Assembly: GCF_003350295.1 (NCBI RefSeq)
Contig: NZ_QLYY01000006.1
Location: forward strand, 62,001-126,000
Source: Vibrio tetraodonis
GTDB lineage: Bacteria > Pseudomonadota > Gammaproteobacteria > Enterobacterales > Vibrionaceae
Length of the DNA: 64,000 bases
Reading direction: 5' to 3'
The notes under the pieces are model-generated. The model worked only from the letters and a program-made list of their open reading frames with translations, did not search any database and was not told where the DNA came from. The translations under genes and the position numbers were made by a program. Shown piece by piece: positions 29,425-40,206 of this stretch (the stretch's first letter is position 1; each line of letters begins with the position of its first letter).

Positions 29425-30621
29425 TTAAAGACCTGATAGGCGAGCTGTATCTTCAGCGATAATTAACTCTTCATTGGTAGAGATAACCATGGCTGGTATT
29501 CTGCTGTCAGCAGTGGTAATCGTGCCTTCACCGCCGAAGCGAGCTTTAAGGTTTGCTTCTGAGTCGACTTTAATGCCAAATACGCCTAGACGGTTTAATA
29601 CCATCTCACGAATTGGGCCTGAGTTCTCACCAATGCCACCTGTAAATACAATAGCATCTAATCGGCCGTCGAGTGTTGATGTATAGCCTGCAACATATTT
29701 AGCTAGACGATGACAGAATACGTCCATCGCGCGTGTTGCTTCTTCTTTAGTCCCGTAGTTATCTTCGACGAAGCGACAATCTGAGGTTACTTCCGTCAGG
29801 CCAGCTAAGCCTGACTCTTTAGTTAACATATTGTTGATTTTGTCTACCGAGTATCCAAGAGTATCATGCAGGTGGAAGATAATCGCAGGATCTAGGTCCC
29901 CACAGCGAGTGCCCATTACCAAGCCTTCAAGGGGTGTCAATCCCATTGAAGTATCTACAGATTTACCGTTTTTAATCGCACACACAGATGCACCATTACC
30001 TAAGTGACAGTTGATGATATTCAGTTCAGATTCTGCTTTACCTAGACGGTTTGCTGCTTCACGCGCAATGAAAAGGTGAGAAGTACCATGCATGCCGTAA
30101 CGGCGAATCCCATGTTCTTTGTATAGGCTATATGGAAGCGCATATAGGTATGCTTCTTCAGGCATAGACTGATGGTAGGCTGTGTCAAATACGGCTGACA
30201 TTGGTAGGTTAGGGAAGGCCTTTTGAGCCGCTTTAATACCAATAATTGCGGCAGGGTTGTGAAGTGGTGCCAATGTCGCACAATCTTCGATTCCCTTTAA
30301 TACATCATCATTAATCAATGCTGATTGAGTAAATTTCTCACCACCATGCACGACTCTATGACCAATCGCTTTGAGTTGCTCAGCAAGCTCTGGTTTGGAA
30401 GCAAGGATAGTTTCAACGATGAATGAAAGGGCTTCATCGTGGGCTGCACCTTCTCCTAATTGAGCTTCGTGCTTACCATCAAGCTTCCATTTTATACGTG
30501 CTTCTGGAAGGAGAAGGCATTCAGCGAGACCTGTTAAGTGCTCGTTGCCGTTTTCGGCATCGACAACCGCAAACTTAAGGGAAGAACTACCGCAGTTTAA
30601 AACTAAAACCAGCTTAGACAT
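29425..30621 (-). CDS. ackA: Acetate kinase
   Basis: Converts acetyl phosphate and ADP to acetate and ATP (reversible). 398 aa, with the N-terminal ASKHA-fold signature [12 protein letters not shown], the mid-protein HLGNGAS segment and the GGIGENS motif near the C-terminus. It is first in the ackA-pta pair and divergent from yfbV at 30967, the same neighbourhood as in E. coli. The upstream region contains a large nested inverted repeat. Confidence 0.97.
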   Translation of the reverse strand: MSKLVLVLNCGSSSLKFAVVDAENGNEHLTGLAECLLLPEARIKWKLDGKHEAQLGEGAAHDEALSFIVETILASKPELAEQLKAIGHRVVHGGEKFTQSALINDDVLKGIEDCATLAPLHNPAAIIGIKAAQKAFPNLPMSAVFDTAYHQSMPEEAYLYALPYSLYKEHGIRRYGMHGTSHLFIAREAANRLGKAESELNIINCHLGNGASVCAIKNGKSVDTSMGLTPLEGLVMGTRCGDLDPAIIFHLHDTLGYSVDKINNMLTKESGLAGLTEVTSDCRFVEDNYGTKEEATRAMDVFCHRLAKYVAGYTSTLDGRLDAIVFTGGIGENSGPIREMVLNRLGVFGIKVDSEANLKARFGGEGTITTADSRIPAMVISTNEELIIAEDTARLSGL

Positions 30622-30966
30622 GAGTGGCTACCTGTAATAATCAGTTAGGATAAAAATCAATCACAAGAATAGAAGAAGCTCGTTCAGAAGCGTACTATTC
30701 TTGAGTAAAAAGTCAATTTCCATATATAAAGACAGCAGTGCTGCCTGTCACTGCCCATGCACCCCTTGCAGATAGGCCTCAATAGTTGCTTAAATGCTAA
30801 ATAACAGCAACAATGAGTATGTAGGCCTGCAATGGATGACGATAATAGTCAATGATAACAAAAAAATTTGAAAGAATATTAATTTTTGTCAACTTATTAC
30901 GATAAAATTTTAATCCTTAAAATTTTTTTGGTTAGTGCAGGTAGGTTAGTGTAGTGAGAGAGCCCT
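30622..30966. promoter_or_regulatory. ackA/yfbV divergent region with nested inverted repeat
   Basis: The 345-bp region holds promoters for both genes. Within it, 30766-30832 shows three nested exact pairings: TTGCA with TGCAA, GGCCT with AGGCC, and GTTGC (30785-30789) with GCAAC (30807-30811). This could fold in the ackA leader, about 145 nt before the start codon, or form a binding region for a regulator. Confidence 0.45.
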
Positions 30967-31419
30967 ATGAGTAACAAAGTCGGTTTAGTGCATAACCTTA
31001 GAGATGGACAAAAGTACATGGATACTTGGCCTATGCGCAAGGAACTTAATTTGCTGTTCCCAGAACAGCGAATTATAAAAGCCACCAAATATGGGGTGAA
31101 AGTAATGCCAGCCATCGCAGCAATCAGCGTGCTCACACAGATGGTATTTAGCAATTATCAGTCAATGCCCCAAGCGGTTATTATCGCTTTATTCGCAATT
31201 AGCTTGCCCATTCAAGGAATGTGGTGGCTTGGAAGTCGGGCGAATACGCAACTTCCACCAGCATTAGCGGGGTGGTATAGAGAGATCCATGAGAAAATTG
31301 TAGAGAGTGGTCTTGCGTTGGAGCCGATGAAAAAGCAACCTAGATATAAAGAACTTGCCCATATTCTAAATCGCGCATTTCGCCAGCTTGATAAAAGTGC
31401 ACTTGAAAGGTGGTTTTAA
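30967..31419 (+). CDS. yfbV: UPF0208 family membrane protein YfbV
   Basis: 150-aa inner-membrane protein of the YfbV (DUF412) family with two central transmembrane helices (about 48-66 and 70-88) and soluble ends. The conserved start ([17 protein letters not shown]) and the position next to ackA-pta identify it. In E. coli YfbV has been linked to insulation of the Ter macrodomain; whether that holds in Vibrio is not known from this sequence. Confidence 0.92.
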   Translation: MSNKVGLVHNLRDGQKYMDTWPMRKELNLLFPEQRIIKATKYGVKVMPAIAAISVLTQMVFSNYQSMPQAVIIALFAISLPIQGMWWLGSRANTQLPPALAGWYREIHEKIVESGLALEPMKKQPRYKELAHILNRAFRQLDKSALERWF

Positions 31420-31446
31420 GTTAGCTTTTTTGAATGTATTTGATGT

Positions 31447-31478
31447 AAAAAAGCGCTCATTAGTTTGAGCGCTTTTTT
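31447..31478. terminator. Bidirectional terminator between yfbV and ald
   Basis: AAAAAAGCGCTC pairs with GAGCGCTTTTTT around nine bases, giving T-runs on both strands for two convergent genes. Confidence 0.93.
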
Positions 31479-31495
31479 GTTACTGTCTAACTAAA

Positions 31496-32620
31496 TTAGT
31501 TGAACATTGCAATCGCATCGACAGGCTCTACATATTCAAGGTCGAAGCTCTCTGCAACCTCTTTACAGGTCACTTTACCGTGAATGACATTTAGCCCTTC
31601 TAGGAAACCTTTATCTTCTAGCAATGCTTCGCGATAGCCTTTGTTCGCCAACTTAACAATGTATGGTAGGGTGGCATTGTTGAGAGCGAATGTAGAAGTG
31701 CGAGCAACAGCACCTGGCATATTCGCAACACAATAGTGCACAACATCATCCACAATGTAGGTTGGATCCGCATGTGTTGTGGCATGAGAAGTTTCGAAAC
31801 AGCCGCCTTGGTCAATCGCAACATCAACAACGGCTGCCCCAGGTTTCATTTTCGCAATGTGTTCTTTAGTGACGAGTTTTGGAGCTGCCGCGCCAGGAAT
31901 TAATACTGCGCCGATAACAAGATCTGCGTCTAATACATGTTTTTCTATTGCATCTTCAGTTGAGTAGACAACCTTAGCGCGACCCTGAAACTCTTCGTCC
32001 AAACGGCGAAGTGTATCAACATTGCGGTCTAAGATGGTTACGTCTGCACGTAAACCAACAGCCATACGAGCCGCATTAGCGCCAACTACGCCACCACCAA
32101 CTACAACAACTTTTGCTGGTTCAACACCAGGGACGCCACCAAGAAGTAGACCGCGTCCACCGTGAGATTTTTCTAAAGTTTGTGCGCCAGCTTGGATTGA
32201 CATGCGGCCTGCTACCTCAGACATAGGTGCAAGTAGTGGTAAGCGACCCATATTATCTGTTACAGTCTCATACGCTATGCAGACAGCTTTGCTCTTGATT
32301 AGCTCTTCAGTTTGTGGAAAATCTGGTGCTAGGTGCAAATAGGTGAATAATATTTGCCCTTCACGGAGCATTGCACGTTCAACAGCTTGAGGCTCTTTAA
32401 CTTTTACAATCATTTCTGCTTGCGCAAAAACGTCAGCAGCAGTAGGAAGAATGGATGCGCCTACAGCGATGTAATCATCGTCGGAAAAACCAATGCCTGA
32501 ACCGGCTTTGGTTTCGACAAAAACCTGATGGCCTTGCGATACTAGTTCACGAACGCTCGCTGGGATCATGCCAACACGGTACTCATGGTTTTTGATTTCC
32601 TTTGGTACGCCAATGATCAT
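31496..32620 (-). CDS. ald: Alanine dehydrogenase
   Basis: NAD-dependent oxidative deamination of L-alanine to pyruvate and ammonium (reversible). 374 aa, with the N-terminal substrate-binding portion [17 protein letters not shown], the TYLHLAPD motif holding the catalytic histidine, and the Rossmann motif [15 protein letters not shown]. Divergent lrp begins 174 bp away, suggesting control by Lrp in response to alanine or leucine, as in several Vibrio and other gammaproteobacteria. Confidence 0.97.
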   Translation of the reverse strand: MIIGVPKEIKNHEYRVGMIPASVRELVSQGHQVFVETKAGSGIGFSDDDYIAVGASILPTAADVFAQAEMIVKVKEPQAVERAMLREGQILFTYLHLAPDFPQTEELIKSKAVCIAYETVTDNMGRLPLLAPMSEVAGRMSIQAGAQTLEKSHGGRGLLLGGVPGVEPAKVVVVGGGVVGANAARMAVGLRADVTILDRNVDTLRRLDEEFQGRAKVVYSTEDAIEKHVLDADLVIGAVLIPGAAAPKLVTKEHIAKMKPGAAVVDVAIDQGGCFETSHATTHADPTYIVDDVVHYCVANMPGAVARTSTFALNNATLPYIVKLANKGYREALLEDKGFLEGLNVIHGKVTCKEVAESFDLEYVEPVDAIAMFN

Positions 32621-32728
32621 CCTGACTCCTCATTTTATATTGGTTGTTTTAACTATAATGGTTATATTAACTATGTGTAGGGGAATTCTATCGAATTAAT
32701 ATCTAGTATAGATATGATTGAATAAAAT

Positions 32729-32758
32729 TTGATACTGAATATTAAAAAGTTGTAGTAT
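32729..32758 (+). promoter_or_regulatory. Candidate sigma-70 promoter of lrp
   Basis: TTGATA (32729-32734) and TAGTAT (32753-32758) are separated by 18 bp and lie 37 nt before the lrp start, in a strongly AT-rich divergent region shared with ald. Confidence 0.35.
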
Positions 32759-32794
32759 ATTTTTTTGCAAGGAAGTAATAAGGTGGAATAAAAA

Positions 32795-33289
32795 ATGGCA
32801 GACAACAATAAGAAGCCGTCTAAGGATCTTGACCGTATTGATCGCAACATTCTTAATGAGTTGCAAAAAGATGGTCGTATTTCAAACGTTGAACTGTCCA
32901 AACGAGTTGGTCTTTCACCAACACCGTGTTTAGAACGTGTTCGTCGTTTGGAGCGTCAAGGGTACATTACAGGCTACACAGCCTTACTTAATCCGCAATT
33001 TCTTGATGCGTCACTATTGGTTTTTGTTGAGATTACATTGAACCGTGGAGCACCAGACGTGTTCGAGCAGTTCAATACAGCGGTACAAAAACTTGATGAT
33101 ATTCAAGAGTGCCACTTAGTTTCAGGTGATTTTGATTACTTACTGAAAACTCGCGTATCGGATATGAGTGCCTACCGGAAATTGTTGGGTGATACACTTT
33201 TACGCCTTCCCGGAGTTAATGACACAAGAACTTATGTCGTTATGGAAGAAGTGAAGCAAACAAATCAGTTAGTGATTAAAACACGCTAA
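32795..33289 (+). CDS. lrp: Leucine-responsive regulatory protein
   Basis: Global transcription factor of the Lrp/AsnC family, 164 aa. The N-terminal helix-turn-helix covers about residues 15-60 (NILNELQKDGRISNVELSKR), and the C-terminal RAM domain binds effector amino acids and assembles octamers. Position between ald and ftsK matches the enteric lrp-ftsK order. Lrp is a plausible regulator of ald and the opp operon in this window. A terminator follows at 33368. Confidence 0.97.
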   Translation: MADNNKKPSKDLDRIDRNILNELQKDGRISNVELSKRVGLSPTPCLERVRRLERQGYITGYTALLNPQFLDASLLVFVEITLNRGAPDVFEQFNTAVQKLDDIQECHLVSGDFDYLLKTRVSDMSAYRKLLGDTLLRLPGVNDTRTYVVMEEVKQTNQLVIKTR

Positions 33290-33367
33290 GCTTTAGGTAT
33301 TGGCATAGGCCTTTCGGTATTCTGACTTAAGGCAATTGGGTTTTAAGTCCTGATATGGTTAAATTAA

Positions 33368-33405
33368 TAGTCCGGGGGGCGTGGCTTCTCGGGCTATTTT
33401 TTTCT
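33368..33405 (+). terminator. lrp terminator
   Basis: TAGTCCG pairs with CGGGCTA (one G-T pair) around a 15-base loop and is followed by a run of seven T. Confidence 0.8.
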
Positions 33406-33486
33406 TAAAGTGTTAACCAAATAGGTAGGTTTTATTGCTCATGATACCTAGGTTGGTACCAAGCATTTGATAAGTATAAGTAGGTT

Positions 33487-36312
33487 ATGTTCAAAGACAG
33501 CAAAAATAAAGTTGAAACCATCATTAAAACTGGGGATGAGTCACAAGTATCACGCCTCGATGGCCCCCAGCGCTTAAAAGAGTGCAGCTTCATTGTGACA
33601 GTATTGGCTTCAATCTTGTTGTCAGTGGCACTATTAACATTTAGTCCAGCTGACCCATCTTGGTCGCAGACTGCATGGGGAGAAGATATTCACAATGCGG
33701 GAGGTATTGTGGGGGCATGGATTGCTGATACCCTATTTTTCACTTTTGGTTCCTTAGCATACACAATCCCCATTATTGCAGCAGCCACTGCTTGGGTTGT
33801 CTTCAGTAAACGTGAAGAGAGCGATCCGATTGATCTCTTGCTGTGGGGAACGCGATTGTTAGGCCTAACGGTTCTGGTCATGACCAGCTGTGGGCTTGCT
33901 GATATCAATTTCGATGATATTTGGTACTTTTCCTCGGGCGGCGTGGTAGGTGATGTGCTAACAAGCTTGTCGCTACCTATACTCAACATCCTTGGAACCA
34001 CATTGGTATTCCTATTTCTATGGGGAGCGGGTTTTACCCTGCTCACAGGGATTTCATGGCTGACGATTGTTGACAGGCTCGGTGAGTGGACAATTTATCT
34101 TCTTACGGTAGCAGCTAATAAAGTGCGCCGGGAAAAAGATGAGCTTATTCAACCTCAACTGACAGAACCAGAAGAAAATAATGGTTTGTCTGCACAAGAG
34201 CCTGAACTTAAGACTGGCTCTGTTCTCGAAACAGAACAGCGGCAAGAAAGGCAATTTAATATCCATATACCTGATTCTGAGCCTGCTAAGTCAGAGGTTA
34301 TTGAGGTAGAAGCTGCACCTGATGTATTTGATAACGATATTGAGCCTATGTTCGAGCGGACTAAACAGCTAGATGCGACCATTGAAGAGCTAGATGCAGC
34401 CGCTCAACATGAGAATGATTATGCGCCTCAAGAAAGTGAGGATGTTAGTACTATTCCATCAGAGCACTATGATGTGGGTACTCAAGAACAATCACAAGTT
34501 GCGAAAGTAGAAAATGAGCAGCTCTCTGAACCGTTCAAAGATGACCCGCAAGATTTTCCGATCATAGAATCCACAGAATTGGAACAGCTCGATATAGATG
34601 ACAAATTAGAGATGATGGAGCCAAAGATCTCTACATTTGATGTTGCTGAAGAAGAAAACCTTGATGTTTTGGAGGCCGAGCCACTTTCATTGAATCAAAA
34701 TGTTGACGATGATTCTGCCGCTTTTCAAGATATTGTCGCTGAAGCTCAAGCTAAGGTTGCCGCTAAGCAAAATCCTTTCCTTGTTCAGCAAGAAGTAAAT
34801 CTACCAAAACCGGCAGAGCCTATGCCAACATTAGAGCTGCTTTATCATCCAGAAAAGCGTGAAAATTTTATAGATCGTCAAGCTCTAGAAAACATTGCGA
34901 GGCTTGTTGAATCTAAACTTGCGGATTACAAAATAAAAGCAGAGGTTGTGGGCATATTCCCAGGTCCAGTGATTACTCGATTCGAGCTGGATCTGGCGCC
35001 AGGTGTTAAAGTCAGCCGTATTTCAGGCTTATCGATGGACTTGGCACGTTCGCTGTCTGCAATGGCAGTTCGTGTTGTAGAGGTTATTCCCGGCAAACCT
35101 TACGTTGGACTAGAACTGCCGAATATGAGTCGTCAGACGGTTTATTTTTCTGATGTTATTGCCAGTACTCAGTTTGCTGACGCTAAATCACCAACAACGG
35201 TTGTGTTGGGGCAAGATATTGCAGGTGAAGCTGTCGTGGCAGATTTAGCCAAAATGCCACATGTGCTTGTCGCGGGCACTACGGGCTCCGGTAAATCGGT
35301 TGGGGTGAATGTCATGATTCTGAGTATGCTTTATAAAGCGACGCCAGAAGATGTGCGTTTTATTATGATCGACCCCAAAATGCTCGAACTGTCGGTCTAT
35401 GAAGGCATACCTCACCTACTATCTGAAGTTGTCACCGATATGAAGGATGCTTCAAATGCACTTCGTTGGTGTGTTGGAGAGATGGAACGTCGCTATAAAC
35501 TGATGTCGGCACTCGGGGTTCGAAATATCAAAGGCTTTAATGATAAATTGAAGCTGGCAGCGGAAGCGGGCCATCCAATCCATGATCCTCTATGGCAAGA
35601 TGGTGATAGCATGGACGAGCTTCCTCCGTTATTAGAGAAGCTTCCTTATATTGTTGTTATTGTCGATGAATTTGCCGACTTGATGATGGTCGTTGGCAAA
35701 AAAGTTGAAGAACTTATTGCTAGATTAGCTCAAAAAGCTCGTGCTGCCGGTATTCACTTGATTCTAGCGACACAGCGCCCCTCCGTTGATGTTATTACAG
35801 GCTTGATCAAAGCGAATATTCCGACGCGGGTTGCCTTTACTGTTTCTACTAAAACTGACTCACGGACCATCTTGGATCAAGGAGGAGCCGAATCCCTTCT
35901 CGGGATGGGTGACATGCTTTATTTACCCCCAGGGTCCAGTCATACGGTACGAGTGCATGGGGCGTTTGCATCTGATGACGATGTACATGCTGTGGTGAGT
36001 AACTGGAAAGCCCGAGGTAAACCGAATTATATCGATGAGATAACCCATGGAGATCAAGGCCCAGAAGCATTGTTACCGGGTGAGAAACCTGAAGGTGAAG
36101 AAGAAATGGATCCGTTATTCGACCAAGTAGTTGAGCACGTCGTTCAATCTCGCAGAGGCTCGGTATCTGGTGTTCAACGTCGGTTTAAGATAGGTTATAA
36201 CCGAGCGGCTCGAATTGTGGAACAGTTGGAGTCTCACGGAATTGTTAGCGCACCAGGACACAATGGCAATCGTGAAGTTTTGGCTCCTGCGCCGGGGAGA
36301 GAAGTCAATTAG
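33487..36312 (+). CDS. ftsK: DNA translocase FtsK
   Basis: Septal DNA pump that moves chromosome termini during division and activates XerCD at dif. 941 aa: an N-terminal membrane domain with four to five helices (about 35-205), an acidic Glu/Asp/Gln-rich linker (about 210-450), a RecA-like motor with Walker [10 protein letters not shown] near residue 597 and Walker [10 protein letters not shown], and a C-terminal winged-helix gamma domain (about 870-930, [20 protein letters not shown]) that reads KOPS sites. The linker is shorter than in E. coli FtsK (about 1329 aa). lolA does not follow here; dsbB converges instead. Confidence 0.97.
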   Translation: MFKDSKNKVETIIKTGDESQVSRLDGPQRLKECSFIVTVLASILLSVALLTFSPADPSWSQTAWGEDIHNAGGIVGAWIADTLFFTFGSLAYTIPIIAAATAWVVFSKREESDPIDLLLWGTRLLGLTVLVMTSCGLADINFDDIWYFSSGGVVGDVLTSLSLPILNILGTTLVFLFLWGAGFTLLTGISWLTIVDRLGEWTIYLLTVAANKVRREKDELIQPQLTEPEENNGLSAQEPELKTGSVLETEQRQERQFNIHIPDSEPAKSEVIEVEAAPDVFDNDIEPMFERTKQLDATIEELDAAAQHENDYAPQESEDVSTIPSEHYDVGTQEQSQVAKVENEQLSEPFKDDPQDFPIIESTELEQLDIDDKLEMMEPKISTFDVAEEENLDVLEAEPLSLNQNVDDDSAAFQDIVAEAQAKVAAKQNPFLVQQEVNLPKPAEPMPTLELLYHPEKRENFIDRQALENIARLVESKLADYKIKAEVVGIFPGPVITRFELDLAPGVKVSRISGLSMDLARSLSAMAVRVVEVIPGKPYVGLELPNMSRQTVYFSDVIASTQFADAKSPTTVVLGQDIAGEAVVADLAKMPHVLVAGTTGSGKSVGVNVMILSMLYKATPEDVRFIMIDPKMLELSVYEGIPHLLSEVVTDMKDASNALRWCVGEMERRYKLMSALGVRNIKGFNDKLKLAAEAGHPIHDPLWQDGDSMDELPPLLEKLPYIVVIVDEFADLMMVVGKKVEELIARLAQKARAAGIHLILATQRPSVDVITGLIKANIPTRVAFTVSTKTDSRTILDQGGAESLLGMGDMLYLPPGSSHTVRVHGAFASDDDVHAVVSNWKARGKPNYIDEITHGDQGPEALLPGEKPEGEEEMDPLFDQVVEHVVQSRRGSVSGVQRRFKIGYNRAARIVEQLESHGIVSAPGHNGNREVLAPAPGREVN

Positions 36313-36342
36313 TTAGTGACGGATTAAGTTATGGCTTGATAG

Positions 36343-36380
36343 AAAAAGCAAGAGTTGTGAAGCTCTTGCTTTTTCTTTTT
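36343..36380. terminator. Bidirectional terminator between ftsK and dsbB
   Basis: AAAAAGCAAGAG pairs with CTCTTGCTTTTT around eight bases; T-runs are present on both strands for the convergent genes. Confidence 0.92.
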
Positions 36381-36394
36381 CAAATCTGGTTGAG

Positions 36395-36913
36395 CTATTT
36401 TTCTTTCACAAATTGAGCAATAGTGATTAACGCCAGAGCAACGAGATTACCTGCAAAGATAACTGCTAACCACTGTGGCATAGATAATCCCAATAATTGC
36501 CACACGACTTTACTGCAATCACCATAGGCTTCAAATAGCCATGGCGCCCATTGATTAATTGGAGCCCAATCAGGAAACCTCACAAATAGATCGCAAGTTG
36601 CAAAAGGAGAAGGGTTAAACTGATAATCCACGTGTTCTAATGCCAACATTAGACCCTTATATGCACTCGCACCCCAAGCGATAAGCCCTAACCAGCGAAC
36701 CCAAGTATTACTTGGCGCTAGAAGGCCAATCAATGCAGCGCCGCCAACCGCAAACATTGCGACCCGTTCGTAAATACACATCACGCAAGGTGATAACAGC
36801 ATAACATGTTGAAAAAATAGGGCACTGGCTTCAAAAAAAATGACCGAGGCTAACAGCAAAAGCCAAGCAAGACGAGTTTTAGAAAAGGTATTGAGGATAC
36901 GAAGGATGTTCAC
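36395..36913 (-). CDS. dsbB: Disulfide bond formation protein B
   Basis: Inner-membrane quinone-coupled oxidase that regenerates DsbA. 172 aa with four transmembrane helices. The first redox pair is CVMC in the first periplasmic loop and the second pair lies in the later loop (ATCDLFVRFP and YGDCSKV). The start is GTG at 36913, with AGGA seven bases upstream. It lies downstream of nhaB, separated by a terminator, the same gene order as in V. cholerae and E. coli (nhaB-dsbB). Confidence 0.96.
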   Translation of the reverse strand: MNILRILNTFSKTRLAWLLLLASVIFFEASALFFQHVMLLSPCVMCIYERVAMFAVGGAALIGLLAPSNTWVRWLGLIAWGASAYKGLMLALEHVDYQFNPSPFATCDLFVRFPDWAPINQWAPWLFEAYGDCSKVVWQLLGLSMPQWLAVIFAGNLVALALITIAQFVKEK

Positions 36914-36928
36914 AGATCTGTCCTGTTA

Positions 36929-36959
36929 TAAAAAAGCTCTGACTAATCAGAGCTTTTTA
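36929..36959 (-). terminator. nhaB terminator
   Basis: AAAAAGCTCTGA pairs with TCAGAGCTTTTT around four bases. It is symmetrical, with T-runs on both strands, and lies between nhaB and dsbB. Confidence 0.9.
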
Positions 36960-37034
36960 CCTCGTAAAAGTTTCACGTTCAACTAAAACTTTTACACTCA
37001 GTGATTTGAACGCTATATGCAACCATACTGTTTT

Positions 37035-38624
37035 TTAGTGCCCACTTGGTATGATTTGAGTCGGGACTTCTGAATGCGGAGCAATCCACCCTAATTCATA
37101 GAACCAAGCTGTCATAGGCTCTACAAAGAAAACGATTCCAGCGAGGCCAACCAGTGTTAACACCACAGTATAAGGCAACGCCATTATGACCATGCGTCCA
37201 TATGAAAGTCTGATTAATGGCGCGAGTGCTGATGTCAGCAAAAATAGAAATGCGGCTTGGCCGTTTGGCGTGGCGACTGATGGAAGGTTTGTTCCTGTGT
37301 TAATGGCAACAGCAAGTAGGTCAAACTGATCACGTGTGATAATACCTTCCACTAGAGCAGTCTTAACTTCGTTAATATAAACTGTGCCCACAAAAACATT
37401 GTCTGAAACCATAGAGAGAAGACCATTGGCAATATAGAACAATGCTAACTGTGCTCCTTTATCTTCAACATGCAATACAGTATCGATCACTGGCTTAAAA
37501 AGCTGTTGGTCAATAATGACAGCGACAATGGAAAAGAACACGGCAAGAAGGGCAGTAAAAGGGAGCGCTTCTTCAAATGCTTTACCTAGTGAATGTTCTT
37601 CGATAACACCAGTAAATGATGTAGCTAAAATAATAACAGACAAGCCTATCAAGCCAACCGCCGCTAGGTGAAGTGCTAGGCCTAGAATTAACCAGATGGC
37701 AATGATGCCTTGAATCCAAAGTTTGGCAACGTCCTGTTTTGTGCGACTTTTTCGCTCTTGTCGATCAAAATCGACCAATATTTTGCGTACGTTATCAGGT
37801 AACTGGCTACCGTATCCGCAGATTTTTAATTTTTCTACTAGGATGCTAGTCAAAAGGCCAAATACAAATACAGGTGCGGTAACAGGCAGCATGCGAATGA
37901 TAAATTCACCAAACTGCCAGCTTGCTTGATCAGCTATGATTAAATTTTGTGGCTCCCCAACCATGGTCATCACGCCCCCGAGAGCCGTACCAACACCAGC
38001 ATGCATTAGCAACGAACGTAGAAAAGCTCGGTAGTTTTCTAAATCGTCTCGAGTTAACTCACATAGATGGTCATCCTTGGTATGGTCATGAGAAGCACTG
38101 GAGCGTATGCCAGAGGCAACTTTGTGGTAGATAGCATAGAAGCCGACAGCCACACTAATCACAACTGCAATCACGGTTAATGCATCCAAAAATGCTGACA
38201 AAAATGCTGCAGCAAAGCAGAAAGCAACAGAAAGTAGGCTCTTAGAGCGAATACCGAGTAAGATCTTGGTAAAGATAAATAGTAACAACTGCTTCATGAA
38301 GTAAATGCCTGCCACCATAAAGATCAGCAAAAGCAAAACTTCAATATTAGCGACCAGCTCATGCTTAACTTGTTCAGGACTCGTCATTCCAATCGCAATC
38401 GCTTCTATAGCGAGCAGCCCTCCAGGCTGGAGTGGATAGCACTTTAATGCCATGGCTAAGGTGAAAATGAATTCAGCTACCAGCAGCCATCCTGCTACAA
38501 AAGGGTCAAAAAAGAAAAAAACAATAGGGTTTATTAACAGGAATAAAATAATGGCAACTTTATACCAATCTGGTGCTTTGCCTAAGAAGTTCTTAATGAA
38601 AGCATTGCCGAGCGACATTGGCAT
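37035..38624 (-). CDS. nhaB: Na+/H+ antiporter NhaB
   Basis: Inner-membrane sodium/proton antiporter for pH and salt homeostasis in a marine bacterium. 529 aa with about 12 hydrophobic segments and the family start [19 protein letters not shown]. Two nearby ATG codons (38624, 38618) are possible starts; the first is taken. fadR is divergent, 690 bp away. A hairpin-forming segment lies about 145 nt upstream in the leader direction. Confidence 0.96.
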   Translation of the reverse strand: MPMSLGNAFIKNFLGKAPDWYKVAIILFLLINPIVFFFFDPFVAGWLLVAEFIFTLAMALKCYPLQPGGLLAIEAIAIGMTSPEQVKHELVANIEVLLLLIFMVAGIYFMKQLLLFIFTKILLGIRSKSLLSVAFCFAAAFLSAFLDALTVIAVVISVAVGFYAIYHKVASGIRSSASHDHTKDDHLCELTRDDLENYRAFLRSLLMHAGVGTALGGVMTMVGEPQNLIIADQASWQFGEFIIRMLPVTAPVFVFGLLTSILVEKLKICGYGSQLPDNVRKILVDFDRQERKSRTKQDVAKLWIQGIIAIWLILGLALHLAAVGLIGLSVIILATSFTGVIEEHSLGKAFEEALPFTALLAVFFSIVAVIIDQQLFKPVIDTVLHVEDKGAQLALFYIANGLLSMVSDNVFVGTVYINEVKTALVEGIITRDQFDLLAVAINTGTNLPSVATPNGQAAFLFLLTSALAPLIRLSYGRMVIMALPYTVVLTLVGLAGIVFFVEPMTAWFYELGWIAPHSEVPTQIIPSGH

Positions 38625-39314
38625 GATATTGATACTCTTAAATGTTGTGATGAATAGACACTTTGGGTGCTTATCACTCAGAGCCTGTAGAACATTGGTT
38701 CGTATTCGTCCCCAAAAAGGTAGGGTGTTGACAATATAAATGTTTCAACAGACATTACTCATCAGTTACTTAGCTTGAAAATGATGGTTTCTATCATTTG
38801 ATCCCGCTAAGCTATTTCCCGAGAAAAACAAGCACTCCTTACTTTGGTCGCAACTCTACTCCTCACGTTAATTTAGTCAATAATAAACACGCTAATGATA
38901 AAAATCATAGCGGACTTTTATCTAAAAACGGGATCCCAGTTGCGTTAAAAAGGGCTAAGAGTTGTGAAAAAAAACAATTCATGTCAGCTATGTAACCAGA
39001 AGTCCAAATAATGCAGTCTTGATAGGTAACTCTGGCAGAATTATGCTTAATAGATTGTAACTATGATATCGAGACTCTAGGAAATAATTCCATATAAATC
39101 AACGGATAATATTAATTTTGTGCATAGCAAATTACCACTTAATACGTGTTGAAATAAACAAGTAAACTTATAATTGCATAATTAACATTAGATTTTTTGC
39201 TCTATACGCATTTTTACACTTTCTTTGCGATTGTCCTGTTTCCGATACATAAAAACTAGTGGTATGATGAGTACTATTAGACCCTATAAATCAGAATATT
39301 GGACAGCTATATAA
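38625..39314. promoter_or_regulatory. nhaB/fadR divergent intergenic region
   Basis: 690 bp without a credible gene; a 65-codon open frame at 38798-38995 has no ribosome binding site or recognisable features. A nested hairpin lies at 38769-38811 (CTTAGC with GCTAAG, and inside it AAATGAT with ATCATTT). The remainder is AT-rich and otherwise featureless except for a FadR-box-like sequence at 39257-39273. Confidence 0.5.
39257..39273. promoter_or_regulatory. FadR-box-like sequence upstream of fadR
   Basis: TAGTGGTATGATGAGTA matches about 10 of 17 positions of the FadR operator consensus (A-CTGGTCNGACCAG-T type), including TGGT and GA. It contains a TATGAT -10-like element 41-58 nt before the fadR ATG, so autoregulation is possible but unproven. 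Confidence 0.3.
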
Positions 39315-40154
39315 ATGGTCATTAAGGCAAAGAGCCCAGCAGGCTTTGCAGAAAAATACATCATTGAGAGTATTTGGAAAGGGCGTTTCCCTCCGGGTTC
39401 TATTTTACCCGCTGAACGTGAGCTCTCCGAGCTGATTGGGGTGACTCGAACAACACTTCGCGAAGTGCTACAACGCCTTGCTCGCGATGGTTGGCTGACC
39501 ATTCAGCATGGTAAGCCAACTAAAGTGAATCAATTTATGGAAACATCAGGGCTACATATCCTCGATACCTTGATGACTCTGGATGCGGATAACGCCACTT
39601 CCATCGTGGAAGACCTTCTTGCTGCACGGACTAACATCAGCCCTATCTTCATGCGTTATGCATTTAAAGCGAATAAAGAGAGCTCCGAGCGTACGATAAG
39701 CAGCGTGATTGAGTCTTGTGAAAGCCTTCTCGCGTCAGAGTCTTGGGAAGATTTTATGGCTTCGTCACCCTATGCAGAGAAGATCCAACAATTTGTTAAA
39801 GATGATGGCGAGCGCGATGAAGCAAAACGCCATGCAACTCTCGTCGCGAAAACATTTAACTTCTATGATTATATGCTTTTTCAACGCTTGGCGTTCCACT
39901 CTGGCAATCAGATTTATGGTTTGATTTTTAATGGTTTGAAGAAGCTGTACGATCGTGTTGGCAGCTACTACTTTTCCAACCCAGAATCTAGAAGACTCGC
40001 ATTGCAGTTTTATCGTGACCTCTTGGAGGTTTGTGAGACAGGTAACCGAGATCGCATCATTGTTGTTGTCCGACACTATGGTATGGAAAGTGCGCAGATT
40101 TGGAATGAGATGAAAAACTCACTACCTACCAATTTTACAGAAGATGATACTTGA
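39315..40154 (+). CDS. fadR: Fatty acid metabolism regulator FadR
   Basis: GntR-family acyl-CoA-responsive regulator that represses beta-oxidation and activates unsaturated fatty acid synthesis. 279 aa: an N-terminal winged helix (about 10-75, with [21 protein letters not shown]), followed by a helical acyl-CoA-binding domain. Vibrio FadR is longer than that of E. coli (239 aa) because of an insertion in the ligand domain, and this protein has that length. Adjacent to nhaB as in V. cholerae. Confidence 0.96.
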   Translation: MVIKAKSPAGFAEKYIIESIWKGRFPPGSILPAERELSELIGVTRTTLREVLQRLARDGWLTIQHGKPTKVNQFMETSGLHILDTLMTLDADNATSIVEDLLAARTNISPIFMRYAFKANKESSERTISSVIESCESLLASESWEDFMASSPYAEKIQQFVKDDGERDEAKRHATLVAKTFNFYDYMLFQRLAFHSGNQIYGLIFNGLKKLYDRVGSYYFSNPESRRLALQFYRDLLEVCETGNRDRIIVVVRHYGMESAQIWNEMKNSLPTNFTEDDT

Positions 40155-40173
40155 TAGTCTTTCATGTTCAATT

Positions 40174-40206
40174 AAAAAAAGGCCGCAAAAGCGGCCTGTT
40201 TTTTAT
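40174..40206. terminator. Bidirectional terminator between fadR and CARF nuclease gene
   Basis: AGGCCGC pairs with GCGGCCT around a four-base A loop, flanked by an A-run on the left and a T-run on the right for the two convergent genes. Confidence 0.92.

Noticed and set aside
38798..38995. 65-codon open frame between nhaB and fadR
   Set aside because: No ribosome binding site, no recognisable composition or motif, and it lies in an AT-rich divergent promoter region.
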